From Pyxicephalus adspersus (lineage: Eukaryota; Chordata; Amphibia; Anura; Pyxicephalidae): DNA of 64,000 nucleotides. Shown piece after piece: positions 42,881 to 64,000 of this stretch. The stretch's first letter is position 1, and each line of letters begins with the position of its first letter. The notes below the pieces were generated by a model. It was not told the origin of the DNA. It made no database searches and saw nothing but the letters and a program-made list of their open reading frames with translations. The position numbers and the translations under genes are program-made. The DNA lies in NCBI RefSeq assembly GCF_032062135.1, contig NC_092860.1, forward strand, positions 126,890,457-126,954,456, given 5' to 3'.

Positions 42881-45832
42881 TAAGTAGCAGTTAGCATTCC
42901 AGATATACAGCGATGTAGGCACACAATATGTCTAAAAACCTCACAGCCCAGGAAGTTAACCAATTGGGCACAATATAAATATTTAAATATGAAGATATTC
43001 ACTATACCATGGAAATTCTTCACCTATGGATCATAGGAGGAAAACTTTCAGGATTTTGACACATACCACACCGCTAGTGAATAGCATCATTGTGGGAATG
43101 AGCCTTCTACATTCCTCTTTAAATAAAAACCTTGTTAAACTAGACAAAAATAGTTCTTTTGAAGAATGGACATATGCCCCCATTAGAGGTTCTAATATCA
43201 AGAAGAACCGGATGTGTCAGAATACAGACAGTGCAGGGTAGACTAATAATATGTTAAAGTGTCAGATAACAAGCAGCTGGAGTTAAATGCCTCTTAAATG
43301 TAAAGCAGAATATCTGGCAATTGTCAAACATTATGTGGGGAGTGTGATCCACTAGATGTTACATAACTGATAAAACTTTGGTGTATGCAGTATTTGCTGT
43401 GAGTTATAATGCATGAAACAGACTATGGTTATCATTTAGAAAAGGACAGACTATATAATGCAGAAAGAAGTTGTTTTCCCAAAATGTTAGAGATGTGTAA
43501 GTAAATATGGTTAGAGAACCCTAGTATTGACTTTAAAGCAAGGTTAAAGAGTCATCACCAGCTTTGGCTCATCTACAGCAGACAAAAGTGATCAGTTCAA
43601 CCATACAGCTCACCACTTCAATATGACAAACACAATACTCCTATTAAAATGGAAAGTATAAACCTAATTTTTCCACGTCTTGCTTCCATTACGGATTCTA
43701 AAAAGAAGGTGTTTAGTCTTAATTTTAGGATAGACTATGCAAATCATTCCTTTAGGTTTCTGTGCTCAACTGCACCTTGAGAACCCACAGGTTTATATAC
43801 CAATACATCCTAATATTATAAAACCATGTATTCATCTGCTTACATCTGTTTCAGCCTTGATAGCCAATTATCAGTTCATTGAATAGAAATCATGGCTTCT
43901 ATGAATTAGGTGTTATGGTAAGATGAGCTAAATGTGGTTCTTTTTAGCTCACCTCACCATAAGGGACCAATAAATCCCTCAATTATTGCAAAACATACAG
44001 CCTTCCCCCAAAGTCTCCTGTGTGTTACATATTTTTAATTGATTCTTTTTCTTAGTTGTCTGGAGAAGTCACGCATATCAAATATCTTCTACTTTGCCTT
44101 TGCAGCTCTGAAATTTCATGCTGTGTTATCTGCCTTTCCTAATTCTCTCCTGTGTACCACAAAATTCCTCCCTTTTAGAAACAAGAGGAATGTGTTCTGT
44201 ATTCCAAATCAAGAGCAGGCAGAGTTGGGTGACAACACTACTCTGCCATTAATACAGAGCAGTGAATTAGCGTTGTCACACTAATACAGGAAGTGTGATA
44301 CTGGTTGAATCTCCAGGTAAATATAAAAGATAACAATGCAGCCATCATATCTAAGGACTGGTAAGCTGCAATACATTACATTTTCATACTTGTATTTGAA
44401 TGCACATTAAATTTAAAAATGTAATGCAGGTTTTGATGTCATTATTTTTTAATTCAGATTAATAACAAAAACTGAACCACGTCATCTGTAATATATGAAT
44501 GAAAAGTCTGTGTCACATGCTCCTCGTAGAACATGGTGCAGACTTTCTCCTGTTGTCATATAAATGTCTGTTCATCCAGTTGATTTGATCTCTTCTGCTG
44601 TATTATGATATACATGTATTAATGTTTAACAGTACACAATTGATGAATAAAATTCTGTCAAATGTTCCTAAATGTGCCATGTAGAGTATGAAGAACTGAG
44701 TACAGGGCAACTTGTACTATGCACTTTCTAATGATTTAATAAACAAAGATTTCACTTTGGTCTTGTATCTTTTTTATGTTACTAACAATAATTAACATGA
44801 CAATACCAAAGCATTTGTAATTGCAACAATTTTCTGAGTGAAGTGGTGCATTTTTGACATAAAGGGTGCTAATATTTTTGGCCATGATTGTATGAGGAAT
44901 GTGGTCTGTTATGACCCCCCTTTTCTGGGTTCAATGGGGGATCTAAGGAAAGCCTCCGTTTTAATCCCAGAGACTGAGAAAAAGTGATTGGATCACATTT
45001 ATGTGATTTTTGTTGTGACAATTGGTTGTAGATTAAATCTATGCAAAATTACTCACATAGCAAGTTTCTTTCTATTTAATGATTCATTGGAATGATCATA
45101 GGCATACCTCCCAAAGGGACAATTTTTAGTCTAAAGTATGTAAGCAAGTGACAGCCCTACCACACCCCCATTTTGCTGACCATAAAAAATCAAAACTCAC
45201 TGATTGGATCAACTTTATTCCTAACTACATTTCCTTATATTGGCTTTTCACAATAACAGATTAAATAGGTTTAGAAGTAGGATAAAAGTTTAAGTTCAAA
45301 ATAATATTTTATTATGTTTTAGTGGAGTATAATCACCCCAAAAAAGTAAACTGTGTAGGAAAGAAGGACATAAGGATCTGGCTTTGAAAAAGGCAGTCTG
45401 GGACAATTGGAAGATTTGGATAGGAACCCAGCCAAGACAGCTCTGTAGATCACTTGTGTAGCACCATTGGTTATAAGAAATGTGGTACAAGAAAAGAGAT
45501 TGGTTGGAAATTTCAGTTGCAAAACACCACTGTGTCTGCTAGTGAACCCCTCCACTACCACTGTTTCTGCAGGAACCCCTCACCCCAGAATGAGTCCTGT
45601 TTTTTCCCGGAGCTAATAGTCCCCGGCATTTGTATAATTCTATTATATACCATCTGGTCAATCTAGGAGGTTTTTTTAGAAGCCTTAAACCCTTTTAGGC
45701 CCTGTGAAGAGATTAAATACATAGTCTAAGTAAGTCAGAATGACCCTTCTGATGTCTACTTAAACCCTGCTTCTTTTTTTATTATGGGAGGGAATGATAA
45801 TCTCTTGTGATGTGTGAAACTTAAATGACATC

Positions 45833-46062
45833 TTAAAGAGGAACTAAACCCAAAACTGCCTAAAACAAAAAAAAAAGATTAATTTACCTTTAATGCTGCA
45901 GCGCAGTCGATCGGTCCGGAGGTGTCTTCCATCGGGTCCTGCTTCATCCCAGTATCTGTCTTCGTGCCGGCACTCAGGGCGCCATTTTCGCTTCTTCCGG
46001 GTTCTTCTTCCTACGTCAACCGATCTCGGGCCTGGGTCGGGTGACGTAGGTCTGAGCCTGCG
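45833..46062 (+). mobile_element. GC-rich TIR element, copy 4 (truncated)
   Basis: Begins TTAAAGAGGAACTAAACCCA, then TTACCTTTAATGCTGCAGCG and TCTTCCATCGGGTCCTGC; truncated after the GGTCGGGTGACGTAGG stretch. CpG-rich open frames (45844-46194 and 45893-46171) are by-products. Confidence 0.7.
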
Positions 46063-46300
46063 ATGGGAGAGTGGGTGGGTTATGTCCAGGGACACAGCCC
46101 GGGGACGTGTTCTGCGGCTCTGGCCGAGCTCGGGGGGGCACCGGCCAGAGCCACGGACCACTGGTTGGTGACCGCTGTTATAGATAAAGCTCATAAAAGT
46201 GCCTCAAGGACACGTCCTGGTGTAGATTAGCCCATTGGAATGCATGGGAATTTCAAACAAGGGCTTTAAAAGGCTCAGGTTAAACGCTGGAAAAATGTCT

Positions 46301-46395
46301 GTGTAGGCCGATATCGGACGCGAATCTGGCGTGTGTACAGTGCCCGTCGTCCATCATCCAAACGACCGTCCTGGCGGATCCATGGACGATGGATG
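46301..46395. mobile_element. PIF/Harbinger-like MITE fragment, copy 7
   Basis: Contains GCCGATATCGGACGCGAATC, TGGCGTGTGTACAG and GTCCTGGCGGATCCATGG, internal to the short subfamily; both TIRs are missing. Confidence 0.65.
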
Positions 46396-46707
46396 AAAAA
46401 CTGCTACTCAGTACTTCTGGTTGTGTTGGATAAAAAGGTCCCTGCTGAGTGTTGTGGTTTTTACCACCAGCTGCTACATGAGTACAGGACACAATAGTGA
46501 TGTGTCAGCCAGCAGGAGGCACCACAGCACCCAGCAGGGGACACACTATGCAACACAGCTGGAAATGTCTGAGAGCAGCAGAGGCCGTAAAACAAAGCAA
46601 ATCTCTATCACACTATAGAAGAGTCAGTAATCCCTTTTTACAGTTTTACTTACTTATCATATCTTAATCAAAGGATATGTTAGATATCTAAACAATTGGA
46701 TTCTTTA

Positions 46708-46920
46708 GGCTAGGTACACACGTGCAATAGTTCTCGTCCAATAATCGGCTCAGGTACGAGAATCTTGTGTGTGTATGGCGCTCGTCGCCCATCGTCTGGA
46801 TGACTTTCCTGGCGGATCCACGGACGATGGACCATGAAAGATTGCAATGGAAGTGAAAGGGGAGGGAGAGCAACGGGGTGCCGCTCCGTCGTTCTCCCCT
46901 TCTAGTGTTCCTAGAACAAG
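46708..46920. mobile_element. PIF/Harbinger-like MITE, copy 8 (right end missing)
   Basis: Left TIR GGCTAGGTACACACGTGCAA and short-subfamily interior; the right end is truncated near a GC-rich stretch. It lies about 1 kb upstream of the UGDH promoter. Confidence 0.7.
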
Positions 46921-47019
46921 AAATAAGTGGAAATCTTCCATTGGGGGACATCTGTGTTGGGGATAGCTTTTTAAAGCCCTGAGCAGATGCTCAATCCTGG
47001 TCGACCAGAGCAATCGTAA

Positions 47020-47223
47020 GGCTACGTACACGTCAGATGATTCGTGGCCGATACGAGCCGCAGGGAATCTGACATGTGTACAGAGGCCATCCGCTGTTGT
47101 TTATGGATCTGTCCCAACAGATCCACGATTGACAGAAGATGACTGCAATACATGCATAGAACAGAACGGTGCTGTGTGTACAGAGCTCATTCATTCATCT
47201 TTCAGTCATTTGTACATAACCTC
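47020..47223. mobile_element. PIF/Harbinger-like MITE, copy 9 (degraded)
   Basis: GGCTACGTACACGTCAGATG on the left, interior TGTTTATGGATCTGTCC, and a decayed right end around TCATTTGTACATAACC. It sits next to copy 8. Confidence 0.7.
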
Positions 47224-47520
47224 AGTGCTCATTTTAGATGTCCGTAGGAAGGAATAATCACTGCCGGATCCAAACATAGCTGACTGCATGGAATAAATAA
47301 TCCATGAGCATGCGTTACATCATTCTGGCCCAGCTAATTAAGATAGCCCAAAAATCCTAAATCCCAAAAGGGGTGAAACTTTTGGCGGAGCAAAGGAGAG
47401 GTGAGTTTTACATTTAAACTTGCAAACAAGCAAGAAAGTTTATTCTAAAGAACAAGCAATAAATAACTTGCTCACAATATTTTCATGTTTAAGTTTCTTT
47501 CCTAACACCTGCTACAAAAT

Positions 47521-47645
47521 TATATATATAACTTTAGGCATACATTGTATATTTATATACATATATACCATTAGGCATACATGGTGTATATATATAAATA
47601 TAATAAATATATATATATATATTATACACACACATACACACAATT
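47521..47645. repeat. Degenerate (TA)n / (CA)n tract
   Basis: Imperfect TATATA and ACACAC units, about 320 bases upstream of the UGDH GC box. Short open frames of Ile/Tyr here are artefacts. Confidence 0.85.
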
Positions 47646-47939
47646 TGCGGTTTTCAGTCCCAGAACCTTCTAACCTTCTAATAACTTTGCATGATGTGAT
47701 TTCCCACTGATTGTCAGTTCTGATCACAGACTTGTATAGAAGCTCAGGGCAGACATGCTCTGTACAATGTATGGGAGGGATCACACATCAATCTACATCC
47801 GGAGCACGCCGACCATTCACCCTCCCTTCACATCCCTCAGCACCATCCATTCCTCTGCACCCCTAACATATAGGACCCCCCTTCCACACCCCGCTACTTC
47901 CCTGCCAGCGTCATTCCGCCCTTCCCTGCACAGGCTCCT

Positions 47940-48041
47940 CCCACAGGGCGGGGCTAACGGGAGTATATGGAGAGCCCGAGCAGTGCAGCGGCCGGCATTG
48001 GGTGACTGTGATTGTTGTGTGCACGGCTCTGACATCTCCAG
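47940..48041 (+). promoter_or_regulatory. UGDH: UGDH promoter and non-coding exon 1
   Basis: A GC box (GGGCGGGGC, 47948-47953 region) is followed by a TATA-like TATATGG at 47964-47970. A start site around 47990-48000 would give a short GC-rich 5' UTR exon ending at the strong donor CCAG/GTAAGTC, with GT at 48042-48043. UGDH needs such an exon, because its ATG lies seven bases after an acceptor. The promoter type (GC box plus weak TATA) is read from the sequence; the start site is inferred. Confidence 0.75.
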
Positions 48042-48055
48042 GTAAGTCACATCTC

Positions 48056-48058
<3 letters not shown>

Positions 48059-48138
<80 letters not shown>
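48059..48138. repeat. Compound microsatellite (GT)~25(AT)~15
   Basis: Uninterrupted GT repeats to 48108, then AT repeats to about 48138. It starts 17 bases after the UGDH exon 1 donor. Alternating purine-pyrimidine DNA of this length can adopt Z-form and is usually length-polymorphic. Confidence 0.95.
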
Positions 48139-48142
<4 letters not shown>

Positions 48143-48629
48143 CATCACATTTGCATGGTGTGAGATCTGAGCTCAGCAGAGAGGACAGGATCATTCATGG
48201 TATTCTGATGTTGGGGCTCTCCATGCCATGGACCTGGGTGGACATCTGCTTCTCATTATTAGAGGTTCCTCTTCTAATATTTATCCCCCTCCACCGCTTT
48301 AAAATTGAATCCATGCTTACTGATGATTTATTACTGGGGAGTTCTGCCACAGGAACTGTTCAGGTGTGAAGTGGTCCCTTTCTATAAACACAAGAAGGGG
48401 GTCCTGGAGCTGAAACTTGATCCGACGCAGGGGGGATACTACATCACAATCCAGATGTTCCCTATTGCTGGAAATTACAGGATGGGGAGGGGGTGGGGGT
48501 AGTTTTTCTTGGGTGAGCTGGCTAAAATGTCATATGGTATACGATTCCTAAAATATTGGAAGTCTGTACACCCATTGGATGACATCTCGGAAAAGTTAGG
48601 GTATTAAACTTTAATGCTGATGCACAGAA

Positions 48630-48630
<1 letters not shown>

Positions 48631-48672
<42 letters not shown>

Positions 48673-48688
48673 CATACATATACACACA
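48631..48688. repeat. Compound microsatellite (TG)n(TA)n
   Basis: TG repeats followed by TA repeats and degenerate ACATATAC units, in UGDH intron 1. Confidence 0.95.
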
Positions 48689-48719
48689 CCTCTGTCTATT
48701 GAAACTGTCACTACTTCCC

Positions 48720-48871
48720 ACCACTACATATCTTCCCTCCTTTTGTGTTAGACTTCCCCCACCTACTAGATTGTAAGCTCTTCTGGTCAGGGTCCTCTCC
48801 TGTATTTGCCTGTCATATGCAACCCCTATTTAATGTACAGTGCTGTCTAATATGTTGGTGCTAAATAAATC

Positions 48872-48906
<35 letters not shown>
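48720..48906 (+). mobile_element. LINE 3' tail with TA microsatellite end
   Basis: GATTGTAAGCTCTTCTGGTC, GTGCTGTCTAATATGTTGG, GTGCTAAATAAATCCAG, then (TA)n at 48877-48906. It lies in UGDH intron 1. Confidence 0.75.
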
Positions 48907-48908
<2 letters not shown>

Positions 48909-51716
48909 TAGACACAAACATATAATGACCTTTAGTTATTCCAAATTGGAAACCTGTCAAAACTTTTGATTTGTAATAGGGATCACTTTTTGAAGTTGCT
49001 GGTCCTGGTAACGGATTGTTTGTTGATTGTAATATTAATTTGCCAATAAGAGAAAATTGCTTAGTATTAGAGGTTGTTGCTGTGTCCCTACTTGAAGACT
49101 TCTTCTTTGTTCTTGATTTGATTTCATTCCTCCTGTAATAGAACTAGGACAGATGGAGATGGTAACTCTCCAGTGGGGACACAGCCATGCACTCATAATG
49201 GGGATTCTAAGTTTACTGGATTGGATACACTGTATGTGTTCCTCTTTTCCTGGAAGGTTGTGATGAATATTGAATATTGCAAACAGAAATGTGATTGGCT
49301 GCTGATAGAAATGCATGGGGTACATCATCCTGGTGGGTTCAGCTAGAATGATATACTGGATATGATACCAGCACAATCCTAGTTACTGCACACATTGTTT
49401 CTAATGTGCCCATGTTTCTTGATTAGAAGGAAATTAGGTGTTTACCACAATCAGAAGGAATTAAAAAAAAATGTCAGGGGCCCAAAATCTAAGCTTTAGA
49501 TAAATCGGTCTCCCAGCTTCATCTTTAATCCCTTTTGCTAATTGCTGTTCAAGATTCTAAATCTGCTACCAAATACAATTGCAATATAATACATTGATTT
49601 TTAGGTTACTAGACATTTTTTTATATGGTCATTGAATGGTAGTTTGATCTCGGCATCAATTCATGATGACCCTGGATTTTGTCCAGTGCAGAGTGACCCA
49701 GGCTGGATGATCTGTAGTTCACAAGAACGTTGTCCTATGCCCTTACATTGGCATGCCCCCTCCTTTTAGATACCTGGCTATCACCGGTGATGGGAAAAAC
49801 TTTACATCCACTCTTTTTCCTGAAAGCCTATTTTAAGAACAAAGCTGTAAAACTAGTTTTGCAATCCGCAGCATTGTTTGGACTATTGAGAGCCTGCTCT
49901 ATAGGGTTTCCGTTTTAAATAATTTGCATTTCGGTATGATGTGGCAAATACATTAATTAGAGATTTGTGTCCCTGAAGTTCAATTAAATCTAGCTAAAAT
50001 ATGTGGTTTTATAAGTGAGATGGGGCTACAAGTTTAGATGTTTCTTGCTTAACAATAACGGATAGTAAGCGTTGCCAACTTGTCTGTCTCATGTCAGAGT
50101 TGGGTTTTATGTTGTGTGAATGCCTTTTATAATATGCTGGAACTCTTCCTATATCAGTAATGTGAGTAATGGTGAAAGAAATCCCAGTTCTTGAATGCTC
50201 CTTCTGTAAAGTGTTCACTGAGGGAATGAAAGGCCCCATTTATTACCTGCAGACGCCATGCAGCGTCAGGAGATCCCAGCCATGTTCCATGCCCTTCTGT
50301 CCTCACTGCACGTACTAAAGCAGTTATTAAATCTTCATTTATTAGAGCACGTGAACAGATGTCTAACCACCAATCAGATCCCAGTTCTTCCACAATCATA
50401 TTGGTGAAAACTAAATTCTGATTGGTTGCTATGATTATTTGCATTCTTTTATAACACTGCAAAAAAGTCCAGAAATGTGCAGTGCATTCATTTTACATAA
50501 AATCTGATGGTTTTTGTATGTAAAGCTATTCAGTAAAATATTTCAGATTGCATTCATGCATTATATACAGATGAGTTAAAAGAAACACAAATGTTTTATA
50601 CATTTTTGTTAGTTTCAGCTGGCTTTACCAGCATAAGCATAGAAATGCTACATGTTCTGTTTTACCCTATACTTGGATTCTTGTTAAACACATGTGAATG
50701 AATTGGTGTCTTACATATGTATAGAGACCTCCCTTGGTGTATGTCAGGCTTGACTTAAGAAGCCCAATTATTCATTGTCCCTGGAGCTTGTTCTTGGTAA
50801 TATATCAGACTGTACACATGAAATCCCTGCACAGATTTCCGAGTATCCAGGATTGCACAACTATACTGGAGACTGTAGTGTATTATGTCCGTGCTCCCCC
50901 TCCTTCCACTGACGTATATCACTGTGAACCCTCAATCACTGTGTTAACCATATGTATGCATTTAATGTAGGAAGCAGTTTCCAGTTTCTCAAGTCCCTTG
51001 GTTTAGTTTATTGAGCCAGACTTTATTTTATGATTCGGATCTCTCCCTCTATTCATTCATTTGCAATGTACACTTGGGTTTGAATTGTAAAGAAACTGCT
51101 TAATGTTGACAATCCTTTGCTGTTTATAATGTTATCTTCTCTAGGAATAGGCAAAAGGCCATGTGTAGATAATGTAATTGATGTTCTTTTGACATTCCAT
51201 AGACTTGCCCTTTGGCTATCTTGACGTTTAAGTCATTGTGGAGATGCTAGGACCCCTCCCTGATAATACTTGTATTCCCCATTTATTTGTCTTAATATTT
51301 AAATATCAATCACCATTTTTACAATGGACTTCTATTTTGACCATACTTGTATGCCAAGAGGTGGAACTGCTGAAAAGTAATACTTATAATATTCTGTGAC
51401 AGATTAGAATTCGCATTTGGTTTCCAATTGTACTGGTCTTTGCCATTGTGGTATATCTATTTTCTGGTGAATTCAAAAACACAAATGTTTAGATTGTGAC
51501 ACCATTTATGTGTGCCTTAAAGGATTCTCTCCAACATTAAATTTTTGGTAAATACTGGAGAGGCCACTGCAAGTAAATGTGAGCAAGGGAGCAAAGGGAA
51601 AAGTCGGTACTGGGGTGGGCAGAAATTGTGGACACCAGTCGTCCTAGAATATTCTATTTCTTTAATATTGGAAAGGCTGACGTGTAATTTATTTTTTTTT
51701 TTTTTGCAGCATAGAA

Positions 51717-61585
<9,869 letters not shown>

Positions 61586-62143
61586 TTTATTGCAGAAGCA
61601 GTATAACGTTTGTGGATTCCAATAATCTATACATGTCATGTCTGTGGGCCATGCTGTATCCTCAGTATTTCTTCCTCCCCGTGTAACCACAGATACTAGT
61701 TTTATAGGTACAATATGTTAATTCATATCTTAAGTACAAGATAATTTATTTGTATATAATTCACTTTACCTCCATGCTTGGGCTTGCTTGCCAAACCCTT
61801 GCAGTGATTTTCAAGACCAAACAGACATGCTTTTTTAATTTTTATGTAGGTACAGAATATAACACTTGTTAGTAGACCTGTATAGCCAGTCCTATATGTA
61901 AAGAGGATGGCACTGTAAATATACCTTCCTTTACATGACACTCATAACTTTTTCACCATTTTGTATTTTGATATGTATAAGCATACTTTGAAAACAATTC
62001 TATTTTTGGAATGTTTTATATTTTTATAAGCCTGTATCATGCTTATATCATTAACACCTAAAGAAGGGTGTTGGCTAATGATACCAAAAAAGTGTTTTGT
62101 AATGAAAGCTAGTAACAAAATAAATGAGAAACTTCTAGTCCCT
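61586..62143 (+). other. UGDH: UGDH 3' UTR and poly(A) signal
   Basis: AT-rich non-coding sequence after TAA, ending with AATAAA at 62119-62124 and a GT-rich stretch (TATGGTTTTCTTGATGG) downstream, so cleavage near 62140 is likely. Confidence 0.75.
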
Positions 62144-64000
62144 ATGGTTTTCTTGATGGGTATAAGATAAGCTGAGCCAAAATGGCGACAACTTATATCA
62201 CATACAGAAATGCCATTGTCTTGTCATTAAAAAGCATTATGTGATGTTTTGTTTAAGCACTGGAATAATCCTGCAATCCTTTGTGCAGCGGAATGGGGAA
62301 GGAGTTGGCAAGCAGCACTCAGGACCAATCCAATTGTTTATTTCTTTGCACACTGCTATCAAAATGGTAAACCTGTTCTTAGGAGAGCAGAACACATCAG
62401 CATGCTGCTTCTCCATTATTGTTCAATCAGTGGGTAACTGAACTATGGCACTTGAATGTAAAAAATCAAACCTGCCAATGCTGTTTCAGGATTGGCTGTA
62501 TAACAAGTGTAACCTAAAAAGATTACAAAGCTCTTTTGGCAGGTGAAACTGTGCATATGTATTTAGCAGTTCTCCTGGATCTCTACCTACTACTGTCTTC
62601 CAATTTCCCATGGAATCCTGATCTAGTCAATTTGTAATTCACAGGGTCTTCAGTGATCAAATCCTTTTTGTGCATTTTACCAAATGACATGGGGCTAAAC
62701 CAAAAAAAGAAAAATGCAAAAGATCTGCATGTTGGAAGCAGTGGTTGCTTTAATCCTTTTCCTTATTCTCAGCTGGTGATCATGTCAGTAACTTCCTTTT
62801 GAGTGGCAATGCTCCCTCCACACATGGCTACAACTGCCTCATCTTCCTTCTATTTATATTATTGTGAAAAGAAAATGTTACACTTTTTATCTAGACCAGT
62901 GTTTCTTTGTTTGCAATTTGTGACTCTCAGGTTAGTTTAAGTAAATCCCAGTTTCTTCCAGCCCCTTTTAGCTGGGTGCACCCCCCCCCCCGCACTTTTC
63001 AGTAACCACCCGTCTGTTTTTGGGTGGTTACTGTAAAGTTGGGTCACAATACAGGCCACCCACCTACAATTTCTTCCCACTCAGCCTAAAAAAAAAAATT
63101 CTGGGTCCAACACTGGTGACACAATGATCTTTTGGCTATCTGTAAGGTTGACATTCTTCCCAATAGCTAGCCATGTAAGAGGCATTCTTCCTACTGGTAT
63201 ATACATGTTTAGAAACACTGGTCTAGAGTATTTTATTTGTGCAGTACAGCTTGGGATTTGCAAGTTTTATTTGCCACATTCAGTTCTGGAGTTTGTTTTC
63301 TTCGGCATAAAAGGCTTTTTAATTACTTTCATAAAGCATTAAGGTCAAGATCTCTTGGTAAACGAATACTTGTTCTTTAAATGCAAAGTACTAATGGATG
63401 TGTTCTGGCAGCTATCACTACATCTTTGTTAGATTCCACCGAGGAGGGAGAAACATGGGATTAGTGTTAAGTGATTAGTTTTTTTACCATGATTCCTCAA
63501 TAACTGCCATCATCCCATCCAATACCTACAGTAGGTTTTATACAAACAGCGAGGAGGCGAGGGTGGGATTGGGCTTTAAATCCTAATAGTTTCCTAACTG
63601 ATTAGGTAGGGGAAGCATTTGGATGACACAGATTATCTGGAGAAGTGATTCTTAAATAGAGAAGAATAACCTTTTGTATACAGCATTTCATAGATACATA
63701 TGTTAATACTAATTTTAAAAAAAATCAGATAAATATTTTTTTAATGGTGGTCTAAAGTGCTACATTACTTTTAGTCATATACAGAATGTGTTTTTACATC
63801 ATATACTATAAAAGCAATAATTTACTTGCTCTTCTACTTTTGAAAAATCACAACTCAGTACCAGCTGAAACTTAAGTTAGTAATTCCGAAATAGGGATCG
63901 ACCAGATGATAATCAACGTACAAAAGTATATTTTCATCTTGGGTAGATACAAGCTGGAGCTTAGCCTATGTGTTCACCACAGCAATGTACATTTGTATGT
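62144..64000. other. Downstream flank of UGDH
   Basis: In human the next gene is LIAS, convergent with UGDH, as I recall. I could not find its conserved coding segments on the minus strand here. One CCGGGTG repeat; otherwise nothing identified. Confidence 0.55.
62958..63116. repeat. CCGGGTG repeat, copy downstream of UGDH
   Basis: CCCCTTTTAGCTGGGTGCAC, a C run, CAGTAACCACCCGTCTGTTT, TTCTTCCCACTCAGCC, TTCTGGGTCCAACACTG. Confidence 0.65.

Larger units (their letters stand above)
39551..47939. other. Intergenic space SMIM14 to UGDH
   Basis: AT-rich with two palindromic MITEs, four Harbinger-like MITE copies or fragments and one GC-rich TIR element. No coding exon recognised. AATAAA near 44644 and 44737 could serve a long SMIM14 3' UTR. 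Confidence 0.55.
48139..51709. other. UGDH: UGDH intron 1
   Basis: 3.67 kb from donor 48042 to acceptor 51709. It contains microsatellites and one LINE tail; no other exon recognised. Confidence 0.8.

Noticed and set aside
42528..42922. Open frames of 116 and 97 codons
   Set aside because: They fall in Harbinger-like MITE copy 6, and comparable frames occur in other copies.
62144..64000. Possible LIAS 3' end, expected from human gene order
   Set aside because: No LIAS coding segment could be read on the minus strand; its 3' UTR cannot be recognised by eye.

Overview
This window is vertebrate nuclear DNA, almost certainly from a frog. Three intron-containing genes are readable: UBE2K, SMIM14 and UGDH. 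Their order and orientation match what I recall of human chromosome 4p14 (UBE2K divergent from SMIM14, with SMIM14 and UGDH in tandem). The frog assignment is an inference from the many short DNA transposons, V-SINEs and LINE tails of types I associate with anuran genomes. The species cannot be read from the sequence.

Layout. (1) 1-15287 is probably intron 1 of UBE2K on the minus strand. It holds a nearly perfect 1,518-bp tandem duplication (856-2373 and 2374-3891), several transposon relics, a 219-base N gap (10578-10796), and an unexplained 107-codon open exon on the minus strand (10137-10457). (2) 15288-15350 is the first coding exon of UBE2K, with a CpG-rich promoter up to about 15640. 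(3) About 15650-22950 is the intergenic space between the divergent genes, filled with nested terminal-inverted-repeat elements. (4) About 22960-39540 is SMIM14 on the plus strand: a CpG-rich promoter, four coding exons (31086-39094, 103 aa) and a 3' UTR with AATAAA. (5) About 39550-47900 is intergenic. (6) About 47940-62140 is UGDH on the plus strand: promoter, non-coding exon 1, eleven coding exons (51717-61585, 494 aa) and a poly(A) signal. (7) 62150-64000 is downstream flank with no recognised gene.

Functions. UBE2K is a ubiquitin-conjugating E2 enzyme, SMIM14 a one-pass ER membrane microprotein, and UGDH the cytosolic enzyme making UDP-glucuronate. They share a conserved neighbourhood but no known pathway. 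Assembled from splice sites by eye, SMIM14 and UGDH have no frameshift or internal stop.

Most of the remaining DNA is repeats: at least ten copies of a PIF/Harbinger-like MITE (five with flanking TTA or TAA on both sides, four of those matching), three V-SINE copies plus a fragment, about eleven L2/CR1-like LINE 3' tails, four copies of a GC-rich TIR element, three other TIR elements, palindromic MITEs and a Tc1/mariner transposase relic. I found no CRISPR array, prokaryotic operon, or rRNA or tRNA gene. I did not find a convincing new biological system. The best candidates for follow-up are the orphan open exon and the near-identical tandem duplication.
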